Origin: Candidatus Nomurabacteria bacterium
GTDB taxonomy: Bacteria; Patescibacteriota; Minisyncoccia; Phycocordibacterales; UBA9973
Assembly: GCA_023267245.1 (NCBI GenBank)
Contig: JAHFNP010000002.1
Location: 1-10,659 of the forward strand
DNA length: 10,659 bases
Direction of reading: 5' to 3'
Shown here: one piece after another, positions 1 to 7,028 of the stretch
Numbering within the stretch: position 1 is the first letter of the stretch
Layout: every line of letters begins with the position of its first letter
Translations under genes and position numbers: made by a program
Notes under the pieces: model-generated
Databases searched by the model: none
What the model was told of the DNA's origin: nothing
What the model saw: only the letters and a program-made list of their open reading frames with translations

Positions 1-1
1 T

Positions 2-1696
2 ATTCGTGCTTCCGGAATGCAACTGGGCGAACCGCTAATATCAACCTTTCACTCCCTCGGCGTCAGGATTCTAAAAGAGAATTCTGACTTGGTTGGACTA
101 CCGAAACATTTTACAATATCAGGCGAATCAGATTCAGTCAGTCTAGTAAGAGAGGCGATCCACGCAAACGATCTCGACCCAAAACAATACGAACCGCGCC
201 GGATAAAAAATTTAATTTCCCGCCAAAAAGGAAATTTTGTCACTCTCGAACAATTTGAAGCGAACGCCAGCGAATATCTTGAAAAGATTGTCGCCCGCGT
301 CTGGCAAAAATATGAGGAACTTTTAAAAAAGGAAAAGTCTCTAGACTTCGACGACCTCTTACTTCAATCTGTTCTTCTTTTAAAAAACAATTCAGCTTTG
401 CGAAAAAGCTACCATGACCGATTCAAATATCTGCACATCGACGAATATCAAGACACGAATGAAATACAATATGAACTTTCCAAACTTTTAACTAGCGAGG
501 AAAAGAATATTTGCGTTGTCGGCGACAGCGATCAAAATATTTACAGCTGGAGAGGCGCCACTCACAAAAATATTATGAATTTTGAAAATGATTATCCCGG
601 AGCAAAAGTTGTCCTGCTTGAAGAAAATTATCGCTCGACGCAAAACATCTTGGAAGCAGCCAATGAAGTCATAAAGAAAAATAAGGATCGAAGAGAGAAA
701 AATCTTTTCACCCGAGCGCCGGGCGGGGAGAAAATATCCCTCTATGAAGCGTTTGATGAAGCTGATGAGGCGGATTTTATCGCAAATAAAATAATAGAAC
801 TTCAAGATCAAAATGGCGGGAACAATTTAGACGAGATGGCGATTCTTTACCGGGCAAACTTCCAGTCCAGAGTTTTAGAAGAAGCAATGCTCTCTTACAA
901 CATCGCCTATCAAGTTTTGGGCACAAAGTTCTTTGAGCGCAAAGAAATAAAAGATGTCCTGTCATATCTCAAAGCCTCTATGAATCCCGACAGTCTTCAA
1001 GACATAAAGAGGATTATAAATGTTCCTTCGAGGAAAATAGGCAAGGTTACAATCGCAAAAATTTTCGCCGGCCAAAAGGATACCCTTCCGGGAAAAACTC
1101 TTGTACAGGTGATATCTTTTTATGATTTACTGGAAAAAATAAAAGAATATGCCTTGGCAAATAAGGTTTCTGACACTATTAAATATATTTTAAAAGAAAC
1201 GGGTTTGGAAAATTCACTCAAAAACAGCAATGAAGAAGACATGGAGAGATTCGAAAATATCAAAGAACTTGTGACTCTCACAAAAAAATATGACGATCTA
1301 GAACCGGAACCAGGGGTTGAAAAACTTCTCGAGGAAGCAGCGCTGATGAGCGATCAAGACAACTTGGAAAAAGAAAAGAGGGGAATAAAGCTTATGACCG
1401 TTCATGCTTCCAAGGGACTTGAATTTAAAAATGTATTCATCGTCGGACTCGAACAGGGACTTTTCCCGCATGATCGCGATGCCGGAACAGTAGAAGAGAA
1501 GGAAGAGGAAAGGAGACTTTTTTATGTCGCCCTGACTCGCGCGATGAAAAGGGTATTTCTTTCTTATGCTCAAGTCCGCACGATTTTCGGCTTGAGACAA
1601 AACAATATGCCATCCGAATTCTTGTCAGACATACCAAGTCATCTTTTAAATCCAGAGCAGAAACAATTTCTATCTTTAAGATCCATTTATTTATGA
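2..1696 (+). CDS. uvrD: UvrD/PcrA-type superfamily 1 DNA helicase (5' end outside window)
   Basis: ATP-driven 3'-5' DNA helicase of the UvrD/Rep/PcrA group, acting in repair and in clearing blocked replication forks. The frame is open from base 2, so the first ATG at 17 is internal. Roughly the first 85-90 residues, with the Q motif and Walker A loop, lie outside the window. The remaining motifs are all readable in order: STFHSLGVRIL (motif Ib region, near 50-80), HIDEYQDTNE (motif II/Walker B, near 435), VVGDSDQNIYSWRGA (motif III, near 515-560), LLEENYRSTQNILEAAN (motif IV, near 615-665), LMTVHASKGLEFKNVFIVGL (motif V, near 1390-1450) and ERRLFYVALTRAMKR (motif VI, near 1510-1550). No key residue is missing. 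It ends soon after a normal PcrA-like tail (PSEFLSDIP). Its TGA overlaps the next ATG (ATGA). Rep, UvrD and PcrA cannot be separated from this fragment. Confidence 0.95.
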   Translation: MRASGMQLGEPLISTFHSLGVRILKENSDLVGLPKHFTISGESDSVSLVREAIHANDLDPKQYEPRRIKNLISRQKGNFVTLEQFEANASEYLEKIVARVWQKYEELLKKEKSLDFDDLLLQSVLLLKNNSALRKSYHDRFKYLHIDEYQDTNEIQYELSKLLTSEEKNICVVGDSDQNIYSWRGATHKNIMNFENDYPGAKVVLLEENYRSTQNILEAANEVIKKNKDRREKNLFTRAPGGEKISLYEAFDEADEADFIANKIIELQDQNGGNNLDEMAILYRANFQSRVLEEAMLSYNIAYQVLGTKFFERKEIKDVLSYLKASMNPDSLQDIKRIINVPSRKIGKVTIAKIFAGQKDTLPGKTLVQVISFYDLLEKIKEYALANKVSDTIKYILKETGLENSLKNSNEEDMERFENIKELVTLTKKYDDLEPEPGVEKLLEEAALMSDQDNLEKEKRGIKLMTVHASKGLEFKNVFIVGLEQGLFPHDRDAGTVEEKEEERRLFYVALTRAMKRVFLSYAQVRTIFGLRQNNMPSEFLSDIPSHLLNPEQKQFLSLRSIYL

Positions 1697-1744
1697 CCCA
1701 TTCGATAAAAACTCAGGGTCATGGTGAGCAAAGTCGAACCATGA
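1693..1744. repeat. Tandem palindromic repeat of the GAGC/TCGAA type at the helicase-rsmA junction
   Basis: Two inverted repeats lie head to tail. ATGACCC (1693-1699) pairs with GGGTCAT (1716-1722) around a 16-base loop. TCATGGT (1719-1725) pairs with ACCATGA (1738-1744) around the 12-base loop GAGCAAAGTCGA. The stems share bases 1719-1722, so the two hairpins exclude each other. The core with GAGC on one side and TCGAA on the other matches a short palindromic repeat that is dispersed in many bacterial genomes, which I recall and have not searched. The left palindrome has the same core on the other strand (TTCGA...ACTCAG), somewhat diverged. The element contains the helicase stop codon (1694-1696), the ATG at 1693 and the ATG at 1741. 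Confidence 0.65.
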
Positions 1745-2523
1745 AAGCAAAAAAATCATTGGGGCAAAATTTTCTAAAATCTGTCAAAGCCATTTCGGTT
1801 ATTGTCGAGGCGGGAAATATTATTTCCGAAGACATTATTTTAGAAATTGGTCCGGGCAAGGGAGTCTTGACTGAAAAGCTTTTAGAAAAAGCGAATAAAG
1901 TTGTCGCTGTTGAAAAAGACAGGGAACTGGTTTACCTTCTCAAAGAGAAATTCAAAAATGAAATAGAACAGAAAAAACTTGTTCTGATCAAAGATGATAT
2001 TCTTGAATTCAAACCTGAGAGCCATGGACTTACAGCCGGTAACTATAAAATCATTGCCAATATTCCTTACTACATCACCGGCCTGATTTTTAGAAAATTC
2101 CTAGAATCAGACTGTCAGCCAGACCTCATGGTCCTCTTGGTTCAAAAAGAGGTCGCTCAAAGAATCGTCGCAAAAGATGGGAGAGAAAGTATTTTATCAA
2201 TGTCTATAAAAGCTTACGGCTCACCAAAATACATCAGCAAAGTATCTAGAAAATATTTTTCACCTGAGCCGAATGTCGACTCAGCTATCTTGCTTATACA
2301 AAATATTTCAAAAAAAGTTTTTACTGAAAACAAAATTAGTGAGAAGAAATTTTTTGAACTGGTGAAAGCTGGCTTCTCTCACAAACGCAAAGTCCTTTCC
2401 TCTAATTTAAAGTTTTTATTTGGAAGTCAAACTGCCCAGTTACTGGGAGAGTGCGGGATAAAAGAAAAAGCCCGAGCTGAAGAATTGAAACTTGGAGACT
2501 GGCTTTGTTTATTAAAGCCTTAA
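1693..2523 (+). CDS. rsmA: 16S rRNA (adenine(1518)-N(6)/adenine(1519)-N(6))-dimethyltransferase RsmA
   Basis: SAM-dependent methyltransferase that dimethylates two adjacent adenines in the 3'-terminal helix 45 loop of 16S rRNA late in 30S assembly. Readable family motifs: KKSLGQNFLK near the N-terminus, LEIGPGKGVLTEKL (SAM-binding motif I), VAVEKDREL (acidic end of strand 2), IIANIPYYITG (catalytic NIPY motif IV), VQKEVAQRIVAKDGRE, FSPEPNVDSAIL, and the C-terminal AGFSHKRKVLSSNL. Length 276 is normal, with a small extra N-terminus. The start at 1693 overlaps the helicase stop (ATGA), which suggests coupling. However, residues 1-16 are encoded by the palindromic element, and family conservation starts right at the second ATG (1741, MKAKKSLGQNF), so a 260-residue product from 1741 is a serious rival. 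Neither start has a clear Shine-Dalgarno sequence. The gene converges on a minus-strand gene four bases downstream. Confidence 0.95.
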   Translation: MTHSIKTQGHGEQSRTMKAKKSLGQNFLKSVKAISVIVEAGNIISEDIILEIGPGKGVLTEKLLEKANKVVAVEKDRELVYLLKEKFKNEIEQKKLVLIKDDILEFKPESHGLTAGNYKIIANIPYYITGLIFRKFLESDCQPDLMVLLVQKEVAQRIVAKDGRESILSMSIKAYGSPKYISKVSRKYFSPEPNVDSAILLIQNISKKVFTENKISEKKFFELVKAGFSHKRKVLSSNLKFLFGSQTAQLLGECGIKEKARAEELKLGDWLCLLKP

Positions 2524-2538
2524 TTTATTATTTTTTTT
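2501..2538 (+). terminator. Probable Rho-independent terminator over the 3' end of rsmA
   Basis: GGCTTT (2501-2506) pairs perfectly with AAAGCC (2514-2519) around a seven-base loop. A T-rich tail follows and ends in eight consecutive Ts (2531-2538). The stem overlaps the last codons of rsmA. The tract just after the stem is broken by As, so strength is uncertain. The opposite strand has no T-run after the hairpin, so it should not stop the convergent minus-strand operon. Confidence 0.5.
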
Positions 2539-3034
2539 CGGAACTCCTTAGAACCTCTATTAGCTTTCGTTCAGTTTCTCTTATCTCATGTTCTTTTTTT
2601 TGCCGTTTTAGCTCTTTTTTCATTGCATGATGATGGGCTAGATACGCAATCCCTGATACTACAAGAGTAGTAGCTACAGGTATTCCTACTTGTAGCGCTG
2701 TTTGTTCCAATCTTAATTTCCTTTCATCATTAGCAGAAAGTCCGGAATATTGTTGCTGACCATAACTATATCCGGTCGGCGACGGTGAATTACTTGGCAC
2801 ATTGCTTCCATAAGTAGTCTGCGCCTCAGCAAAGCCCAGAGAAGAAAAAACCAAAGCCGCGCCCATAATTAGCTTTCTAGTCTTAGGAGAGAACTTTGAT
2901 TGGTCTAGTTTAGAAATATCTTCCGGTAAAATATCTTTTATTTCATCAGCTAAAACAGCTGTTTCGTTCCACTCCTTTCCTAGAATTTCTTGATTTTCTT
3001 TATTTAAATTTAAATTTTCCATGTTCATTTTCAT
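2528..3034 (-). CDS. Unknown two-helix membrane protein with charged C-terminal tail
   Basis: Not recognised as a known family. The 168-residue product has a charged N-terminal region of about 54 residues, then a hydrophobic segment near residues 55-70 ending in FAEAQ, which resembles a late signal/anchor with a possible AEA cleavage site. A Ser/Pro/Tyr/Gln/Gly-rich stretch follows (about 72-98), then a second hydrophobic helix near 116-133 (VGIPVATTLVVSGIAYLAH), and a strongly basic/acidic helical tail rich in Lys, Glu and Arg (about 138-168). If both helices span the membrane, both ends are cytoplasmic and the low-complexity loop is outside. The ATG follows the upstream gene's TAA after one base (TAATATG), so the two are probably co-translated. 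ATGs at codons 3 and 5 are alternatives. Codon pattern and hydrophobicity support a real gene; function is unknown. Confidence 0.7.
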   Translation of the reverse strand: MKMNMENLNLNKENQEILGKEWNETAVLADEIKDILPEDISKLDQSKFSPKTRKLIMGAALVFSSLGFAEAQTTYGSNVPSNSPSPTGYSYGQQQYSGLSANDERKLRLEQTALQVGIPVATTLVVSGIAYLAHHHAMKKELKRQKKEHEIRETERKLIEVLRSSEKK

Positions 3035-3035
3035 A

Positions 3036-3188
3036 TTATTTGCTTAAATCTTCTTTCAAGCCTGATTTGAGTTCGGAAAGAAGCTGATTAAATGAAATAA
3101 AAAACTTATCCATGTCAGCATCTGAAGCCGTTTTTGCTTTAACTTTCTCCGCCAAAGTATTAAGTTTTTCTATTTCTTTATCATCCAT
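3036..3188 (-). CDS. Small 50-residue charged helical protein
   Basis: Unrecognised small gene, first in a two-gene minus-strand operon. From the ATG at 3188 it reads 50 codons to TAA. The product starts MDDKEIEKLNTLAEK and ends LKEDLSK; it has no Cys, Trp, Pro or membrane segment, and its spacing of Leu/Ile/Phe among Lys/Glu/Asp suggests amphipathic helices. Its stop is one base from the start of the 168-residue membrane protein gene, which supports a real, coupled unit. Upstream on the minus strand a GATAAT-like -10 box (3208-3203) is present, but no good -35 box is visible. It may be a cytoplasmic partner of the downstream membrane protein, but that rests only on adjacency. Confidence 0.5.
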   Translation of the reverse strand: MDDKEIEKLNTLAEKVKAKTASDADMDKFFISFNQLLSELKSGLKEDLSK

Positions 3189-3216
3189 ACAAAAATGGTA
3201 ACATTATCCCTAAATA

Positions 3217-3246
3217 TTGTCTATTAAAAGAATTTTGATATATAAT
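3217..3246 (+). promoter_or_regulatory. Sigma-70-type promoter for the plus-strand envelope cluster
   Basis: TTGTCT (3217-3222, four of six matches to TTGACA) and a perfect TATAAT (3241-3246) are separated by 18 bases. The -10 box ends six bases before the ATG at 3253, so initiation would fall at or next to the start codon and the message would be leaderless. The short divergent region 3189-3252 also has to serve the minus-strand operon, so the two promoters would overlap. Confidence 0.55.
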
Positions 3247-3252
3247 AAAAGT

Positions 3253-3654
3253 ATGATAGATGTCAAAAAAGCTATTATCTTTGGAATTTTCGCGGCGCTT
3301 TTGATTCTTTTGCCGGGAAGGATAGTGATGGCCGGAACGGGTTCACTAGGATTGCCATTCGGCGGGACAATCATTAACACCAAAGCGACAACCGTAGAAC
3401 TCTTGGAAGATAGCGGTTTTAGCTGTATGGTGCCCGGGCAGACAATCGCGATAAAACCTGTCGGCAAAAGTCCGATAAATTATTTCATACCATTCGCCGT
3501 CATATCAAAAACCAAAACAACCCCGCGGATAAGCCAATGGATACTTGGGCTTTACAGCACACCAACAATTATTACTTGCATTTATGACACATATCCCTTT
3601 CCAACAACAACAGTTAGTTTAAATACAATCACGCTTTGGGGAACTTCAAAATAA
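3253..3654 (+). CDS. Small secreted protein, first gene of envelope cluster
   Basis: A 133-residue product with an N-terminal signal peptide: basic MIDVKK, hydrophobic core IIFGIFAALLILL, and likely cleavage after VMA at residue 27. The mature part is rich in Thr, Ile and beta-prone stretches, with PFGGTIINTK near its start and IAIKPVGKSP in the middle. It has just two cysteines (SCMVPG at residue 58 and TCIYD near the end), which could form one disulfide. I recall similar short proteins beside TrbL/VirB6-like genes in CPR genomes but cannot name a family. A TTG at 3217 would add 12 residues but lies in the -35 box and puts polar residues ahead of the signal peptide, so ATG 3253 is preferred. 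The TAA is followed directly by the next gene's ATG. Confidence 0.75.
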   Translation: MIDVKKAIIFGIFAALLILLPGRIVMAGTGSLGLPFGGTIINTKATTVELLEDSGFSCMVPGQTIAIKPVGKSPINYFIPFAVISKTKTTPRISQWILGLYSTPTIITCIYDTYPFPTTTVSLNTITLWGTSK

Positions 3655-4590
3655 ATGAATCATCATAATAAAATAAATAAATATCTACCGACTAAAAAAT
3701 TCACAGTAATAACCACCGGTATTTTTATCGTCTTTATGATCATATTTTTTGTCAGCAAATGGGTCTCAAGCAAAAGTTTAAAGATAGACAACAGTCAAAA
3801 TTCCAATCAAATTTTGGCTGAAAATACAACTTTAAACGACCTGGTTGAGAAAGACACTGACGGAGACGGCATCCCCGACTGGGAAGAAGCGCTTTGGGGA
3901 CTTGATCCGAAAAATAAAAATACAAATCAAGGCGTATCCGACTTTGATTGGGTTAAACAAAAAAGGGAAGAACTCGACCTTAAAACAAAAAATGATAAAA
4001 ATAAAGCTGATTCCGCCGATCAATTAAACAAAACGCAAAAATTTGCCCGGGAATTTTTCACCACCATCACCGCCCTGAAACAATCCGGGAATTTAGACGA
4101 CACGACAATCAATAATCTTTCCCAAACACTCGGGGGAGATATCACTAGTCCGGACCTGCCGGAATTATACAAGGATTCGGATATTTCCGTTTCAACGAGC
4201 ACAAGCGGGGAAAAATATTACTCGAAATTGCTAGATTTGTTTTCTAAATACCAAGAAAAAGGTCTCGGGGATGAGCTCGATGTCGCCAGCCAGTTCGGCG
4301 ATCAAAGTAATTTAGAAAAAATGGATGCAATCGCCAAGGCTTATCAAGGTTTTGCTAGCGATGTGCTTAAACTTAAAGTCCCTGTCAGCCTATCCGTATA
4401 TCATATCGACATAATCAACAATGCTGCAAATACCGGCATCGCCGTAAGTAATTTAGCCAAAATGCAAAACGACCCGGTCGTCGGACTAGCCGGCTTGTCT
4501 CAATATCAAAAATATGTCCTGCAATTTATAAAATCAGCCGAGAATTTGAGGGATAATTTATCAAGTAGTGATACAATTAATAGTAATTAA
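3655..4590 (+). CDS. Membrane-anchored protein with EF-hand/TSP3-like calcium loop
   Basis: A 311-residue protein with a short basic N-terminus, one transmembrane helix near residues 16-37 (FTVITTGIFIVFMIIFFVSKW) and a long extracytoplasmic part. Residues 67-78 read DTDGDGIPDWEE, with acidic side chains at loop positions 1, 3, 5, 9 and 12, as in EF-hand-like and thrombospondin type 3 calcium-binding loops; the following LDPKN also fits TSP3-type repeats. Only one such loop is present. The remainder (about 95-311) is predominantly helical and polar, with an internal Ser/Thr patch (SVSTSTSGEKYY). Its C-terminal third has regularly spaced hydrophobics around SVYHIDIINNAANTG and QYQKYVLQF. The gene starts directly after the preceding TAA and ends one base before the next ATG. 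The calcium-binding call is from motif only; the overall role is unknown. Confidence 0.8.
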   Translation: MNHHNKINKYLPTKKFTVITTGIFIVFMIIFFVSKWVSSKSLKIDNSQNSNQILAENTTLNDLVEKDTDGDGIPDWEEALWGLDPKNKNTNQGVSDFDWVKQKREELDLKTKNDKNKADSADQLNKTQKFAREFFTTITALKQSGNLDDTTINNLSQTLGGDITSPDLPELYKDSDISVSTSTSGEKYYSKLLDLFSKYQEKGLGDELDVASQFGDQSNLEKMDAIAKAYQGFASDVLKLKVPVSLSVYHIDIINNAANTGIAVSNLAKMQNDPVVGLAGLSQYQKYVLQFIKSAENLRDNLSSSDTINSN

Positions 4591-4591
4591 A

Positions 4592-7027
4592 ATGCAAATC
4601 CTCAGATTTCCAAAATATATAATACCGTCTTTGATCATCGCCAGCTTCATGGTTTCATCTTTTGCTTTTATTCCGGCAAAAGCTCTGGCTCAAAACTATG
4701 GCACGATTAACCCGGGATCTTCATCCGGGCTGGGACCAGAGGTCACCGGCACGATCGTCAAATCTATCCCCGGCTGCATGGGCTCAATCACAAATCTTCT
4801 AAAGCAAGCTTTTAGTAAAATAACTCCGGAAGAACTTAAAACAAAAGAAGAAGAGGCAACGGCCGCAGTGACTGCTGTTCCAGTTTTTTCTAAACCCTTA
4901 GATGATCGTACTGCTAAGATACAAGATGTCACAAAAGAAACAAATGACCACCAGCGAGCCGACGATCTCAGAAAGTCGTGCTTCAACGGCATTGCGATCA
5001 ATATCGCCCGAGAATTTTTGCACCAGAACACTACAAGCATTATAAACTGGGTAAATAGCGGCTATGCCGGCAGCCGCTATGAGGGCAGTCCGAACTTTGT
5101 GCAGAACCAAGACTCTTTCTTTAAAAATCTTGCCAAAGAAAAAATCAACGCATTCGGTTTGGGTATTCAGGATCCGATAAAATATCCTTATGGCAAGGAC
5201 TTTATAGCCGGAGTTGCAAGCGACCAAACCAAAACTTTCGAACAGACAAACAAATATTCCCTCGACGACATCACTTCACAAATGAATCCGGATTGGGTTT
5301 CACACTCGCCAAATCCTTTTCTATCAGACTTCAACAAAGGCGGCTGGAGCGCCTGGCTCGGGATGACTCAAATACCGGCCAATAATCCGGTCGGATTCCG
5401 AATCGCCGCGGCGGATGATCTCAGTAAAAAATTAACTGGGACGGATGTGCCAGTCGATGAGAAAGTTAAAGGCCAAATTGATCAAGGCAACGGATTCCTC
5501 GGAGACGAGCGCTGTGCCGATCCGGTCGGCGTCACCCGAGCTCAAAATAATGACGCTCTCAACGGAAACGGGGGTACTCTCTGCAAACAATGGGAATCCG
5601 TCACTCCCGGCAAGCTTATATCTGAACAGCTTATCAATGCGACCAATTCCTCGACCAGGCAGGTCGAGATGTCTAACGATATCAATGCAGTCCTTGGATC
5701 AGTGGTCAATGCTATTTTAGGCAAATTTACCTCAGATCTATCTCAAAAAGGTTTAACCGGCCTTGCCGGACAAAATCCAAATATAGATATAAATAATGCC
5801 AATTATCCTTCAAATCCATCAAGCGGAACCCAGTTCACAACAACCACATCATGGATATCGCAAAACCCGGACTTCAATTTACAAACTGACCTGACTCAAG
5901 CCTTGATAGATGAACAAAGGACATATATTTCTAAATTGGGAGATTATGATAGGGAATTGGACGCGTTAAATAGAACTATTTATCAGCTTGATTATTGCAT
6001 GCCTGGTCCGCACCCAGGCTGGGAAAATGACTCGAGGGATAGTCTTGAAATTACAAAAGAGCCAGCATTGGCTGAAATAACAGACTTTGAAGCCTGGAGG
6101 ACTAGTTCAGATGCTCCTTCATCAACCGTAGCCCAAGACATTTCAAATGTTGTGGATCAAGTTTTAAGCAGGTTAGTTGGTATGAATCTTGGTTTTGGTT
6201 ATCATAGTAATATTGTAAACAAAGGACATGCAATTACCTTTTTGAATAAAACTTTTGATGCCTATAAAGCAACAATAGATAAATATTATACAGATGGCAA
6301 CAGAATGCCATTTACTTGGAGGGAGTCAATTGAAAAATTCAACCAAGTTGCGGGTTATAAACAAATCATTGAAAACAATAAATCTGAAATTCTTCTTCAA
6401 AAAGAAAACATTACGAAACTCCAAACATTAAAAGACGGAATCGAGAATGGCACTTATACTGATTTTTCTCCAAATGGTTTTGCCGTAAAACAATTTGCCA
6501 GGATATCATTGCATTTAGTCGGCGGGGATGATATCGCCAATAAAAATAGTTTGTATGAGCAAGCACAAGAAGAGAGAAACTATGTCTGGAATGATCTTAT
6601 CAAGGGACCGACTGGTTGTGAAAAAGAACTATACGATACCTGGCGCTTTGGCGGGAGCTATGCCGATCTTGGTGTGTCCGGTTACGCCATATCTAATTTT
6701 AGAAGACCCTCATATCCATTCCCGATATTGTATGATTACAATGCCTATCCTATAGATGCTCTTCTTCCCAATAGTCCTACAACTCCAATACCGGGCATAC
6801 AATTTTCCACTGTCGATCCTACGACAAACATTCCTTATGCAAATAAACAAGCATTCTGGAATACCGGACGATCTTCATTCCTTAATGATATTTTTCAGGT
6901 TAGAGAAGACAATACTGCTCCTTCCACGGTAGATAGTTTCAAATGCACAGACTTAGGAATAACGTGTGCTTCCGGCGCTCATATGGATGCGTATACATTT
7001 GAAAATAACGTTTTAAGAATTTATTAA
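4592..7027 (+). CDS. Large secreted cysteine-containing protein of unknown family
   Basis: An 811-residue product. The N-terminus has a signal peptide (MQILRFPKY, hydrophobic core IIPSLIIASFMVSSFAF, likely cleavage after AKALA at residue 33). There is no clear second membrane segment, so the protein is probably exported. The mature protein has eight cysteines (PGCMG, KSCFN, ERCAD, TLCKQ, DYCMPG, TGCEK, FKCTD, ITCAS), an even number compatible with disulfides. Charged helical, coiled-coil-like stretches occur near 5920-6000 and 6350-6450; a Gly/Ser/Asn-rich region lies near 5760-5860 and a Pro/Tyr-rich region near 6700-6850. A GTG at 4568 would extend it by eight residues and overlap the previous gene; ATG 4592, one base after the TAA, gives a cleaner signal peptide. 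No catalytic motif is recognised. Base composition changes inside the gene: the 6050-6560 part is much more AT-rich than the first third. Confidence 0.8.
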   Translation: MQILRFPKYIIPSLIIASFMVSSFAFIPAKALAQNYGTINPGSSSGLGPEVTGTIVKSIPGCMGSITNLLKQAFSKITPEELKTKEEEATAAVTAVPVFSKPLDDRTAKIQDVTKETNDHQRADDLRKSCFNGIAINIAREFLHQNTTSIINWVNSGYAGSRYEGSPNFVQNQDSFFKNLAKEKINAFGLGIQDPIKYPYGKDFIAGVASDQTKTFEQTNKYSLDDITSQMNPDWVSHSPNPFLSDFNKGGWSAWLGMTQIPANNPVGFRIAAADDLSKKLTGTDVPVDEKVKGQIDQGNGFLGDERCADPVGVTRAQNNDALNGNGGTLCKQWESVTPGKLISEQLINATNSSTRQVEMSNDINAVLGSVVNAILGKFTSDLSQKGLTGLAGQNPNIDINNANYPSNPSSGTQFTTTTSWISQNPDFNLQTDLTQALIDEQRTYISKLGDYDRELDALNRTIYQLDYCMPGPHPGWENDSRDSLEITKEPALAEITDFEAWRTSSDAPSSTVAQDISNVVDQVLSRLVGMNLGFGYHSNIVNKGHAITFLNKTFDAYKATIDKYYTDGNRMPFTWRESIEKFNQVAGYKQIIENNKSEILLQKENITKLQTLKDGIENGTYTDFSPNGFAVKQFARISLHLVGGDDIANKNSLYEQAQEERNYVWNDLIKGPTGCEKELYDTWRFGGSYADLGVSGYAISNFRRPSYPFPILYDYNAYPIDALLPNSPTTPIPGIQFSTVDPTTNIPYANKQAFWNTGRSSFLNDIFQVREDNTAPSTVDSFKCTDLGITCASGAHMDAYTFENNVLRIY

Positions 7028-7028
7028 A

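Noticed and set aside
3217..3252. TTG start giving a 145-residue first cluster protein
   Set aside because: It coincides with the -35 box and puts a polar stretch ahead of a good signal peptide; the ATG at 3253 fits better.
4568..4591. GTG start overlapping the preceding gene by 23 bases
   Set aside because: The ATG at 4592 directly follows the stop, gives a standard signal peptide, and matches the junction style of the neighbours.
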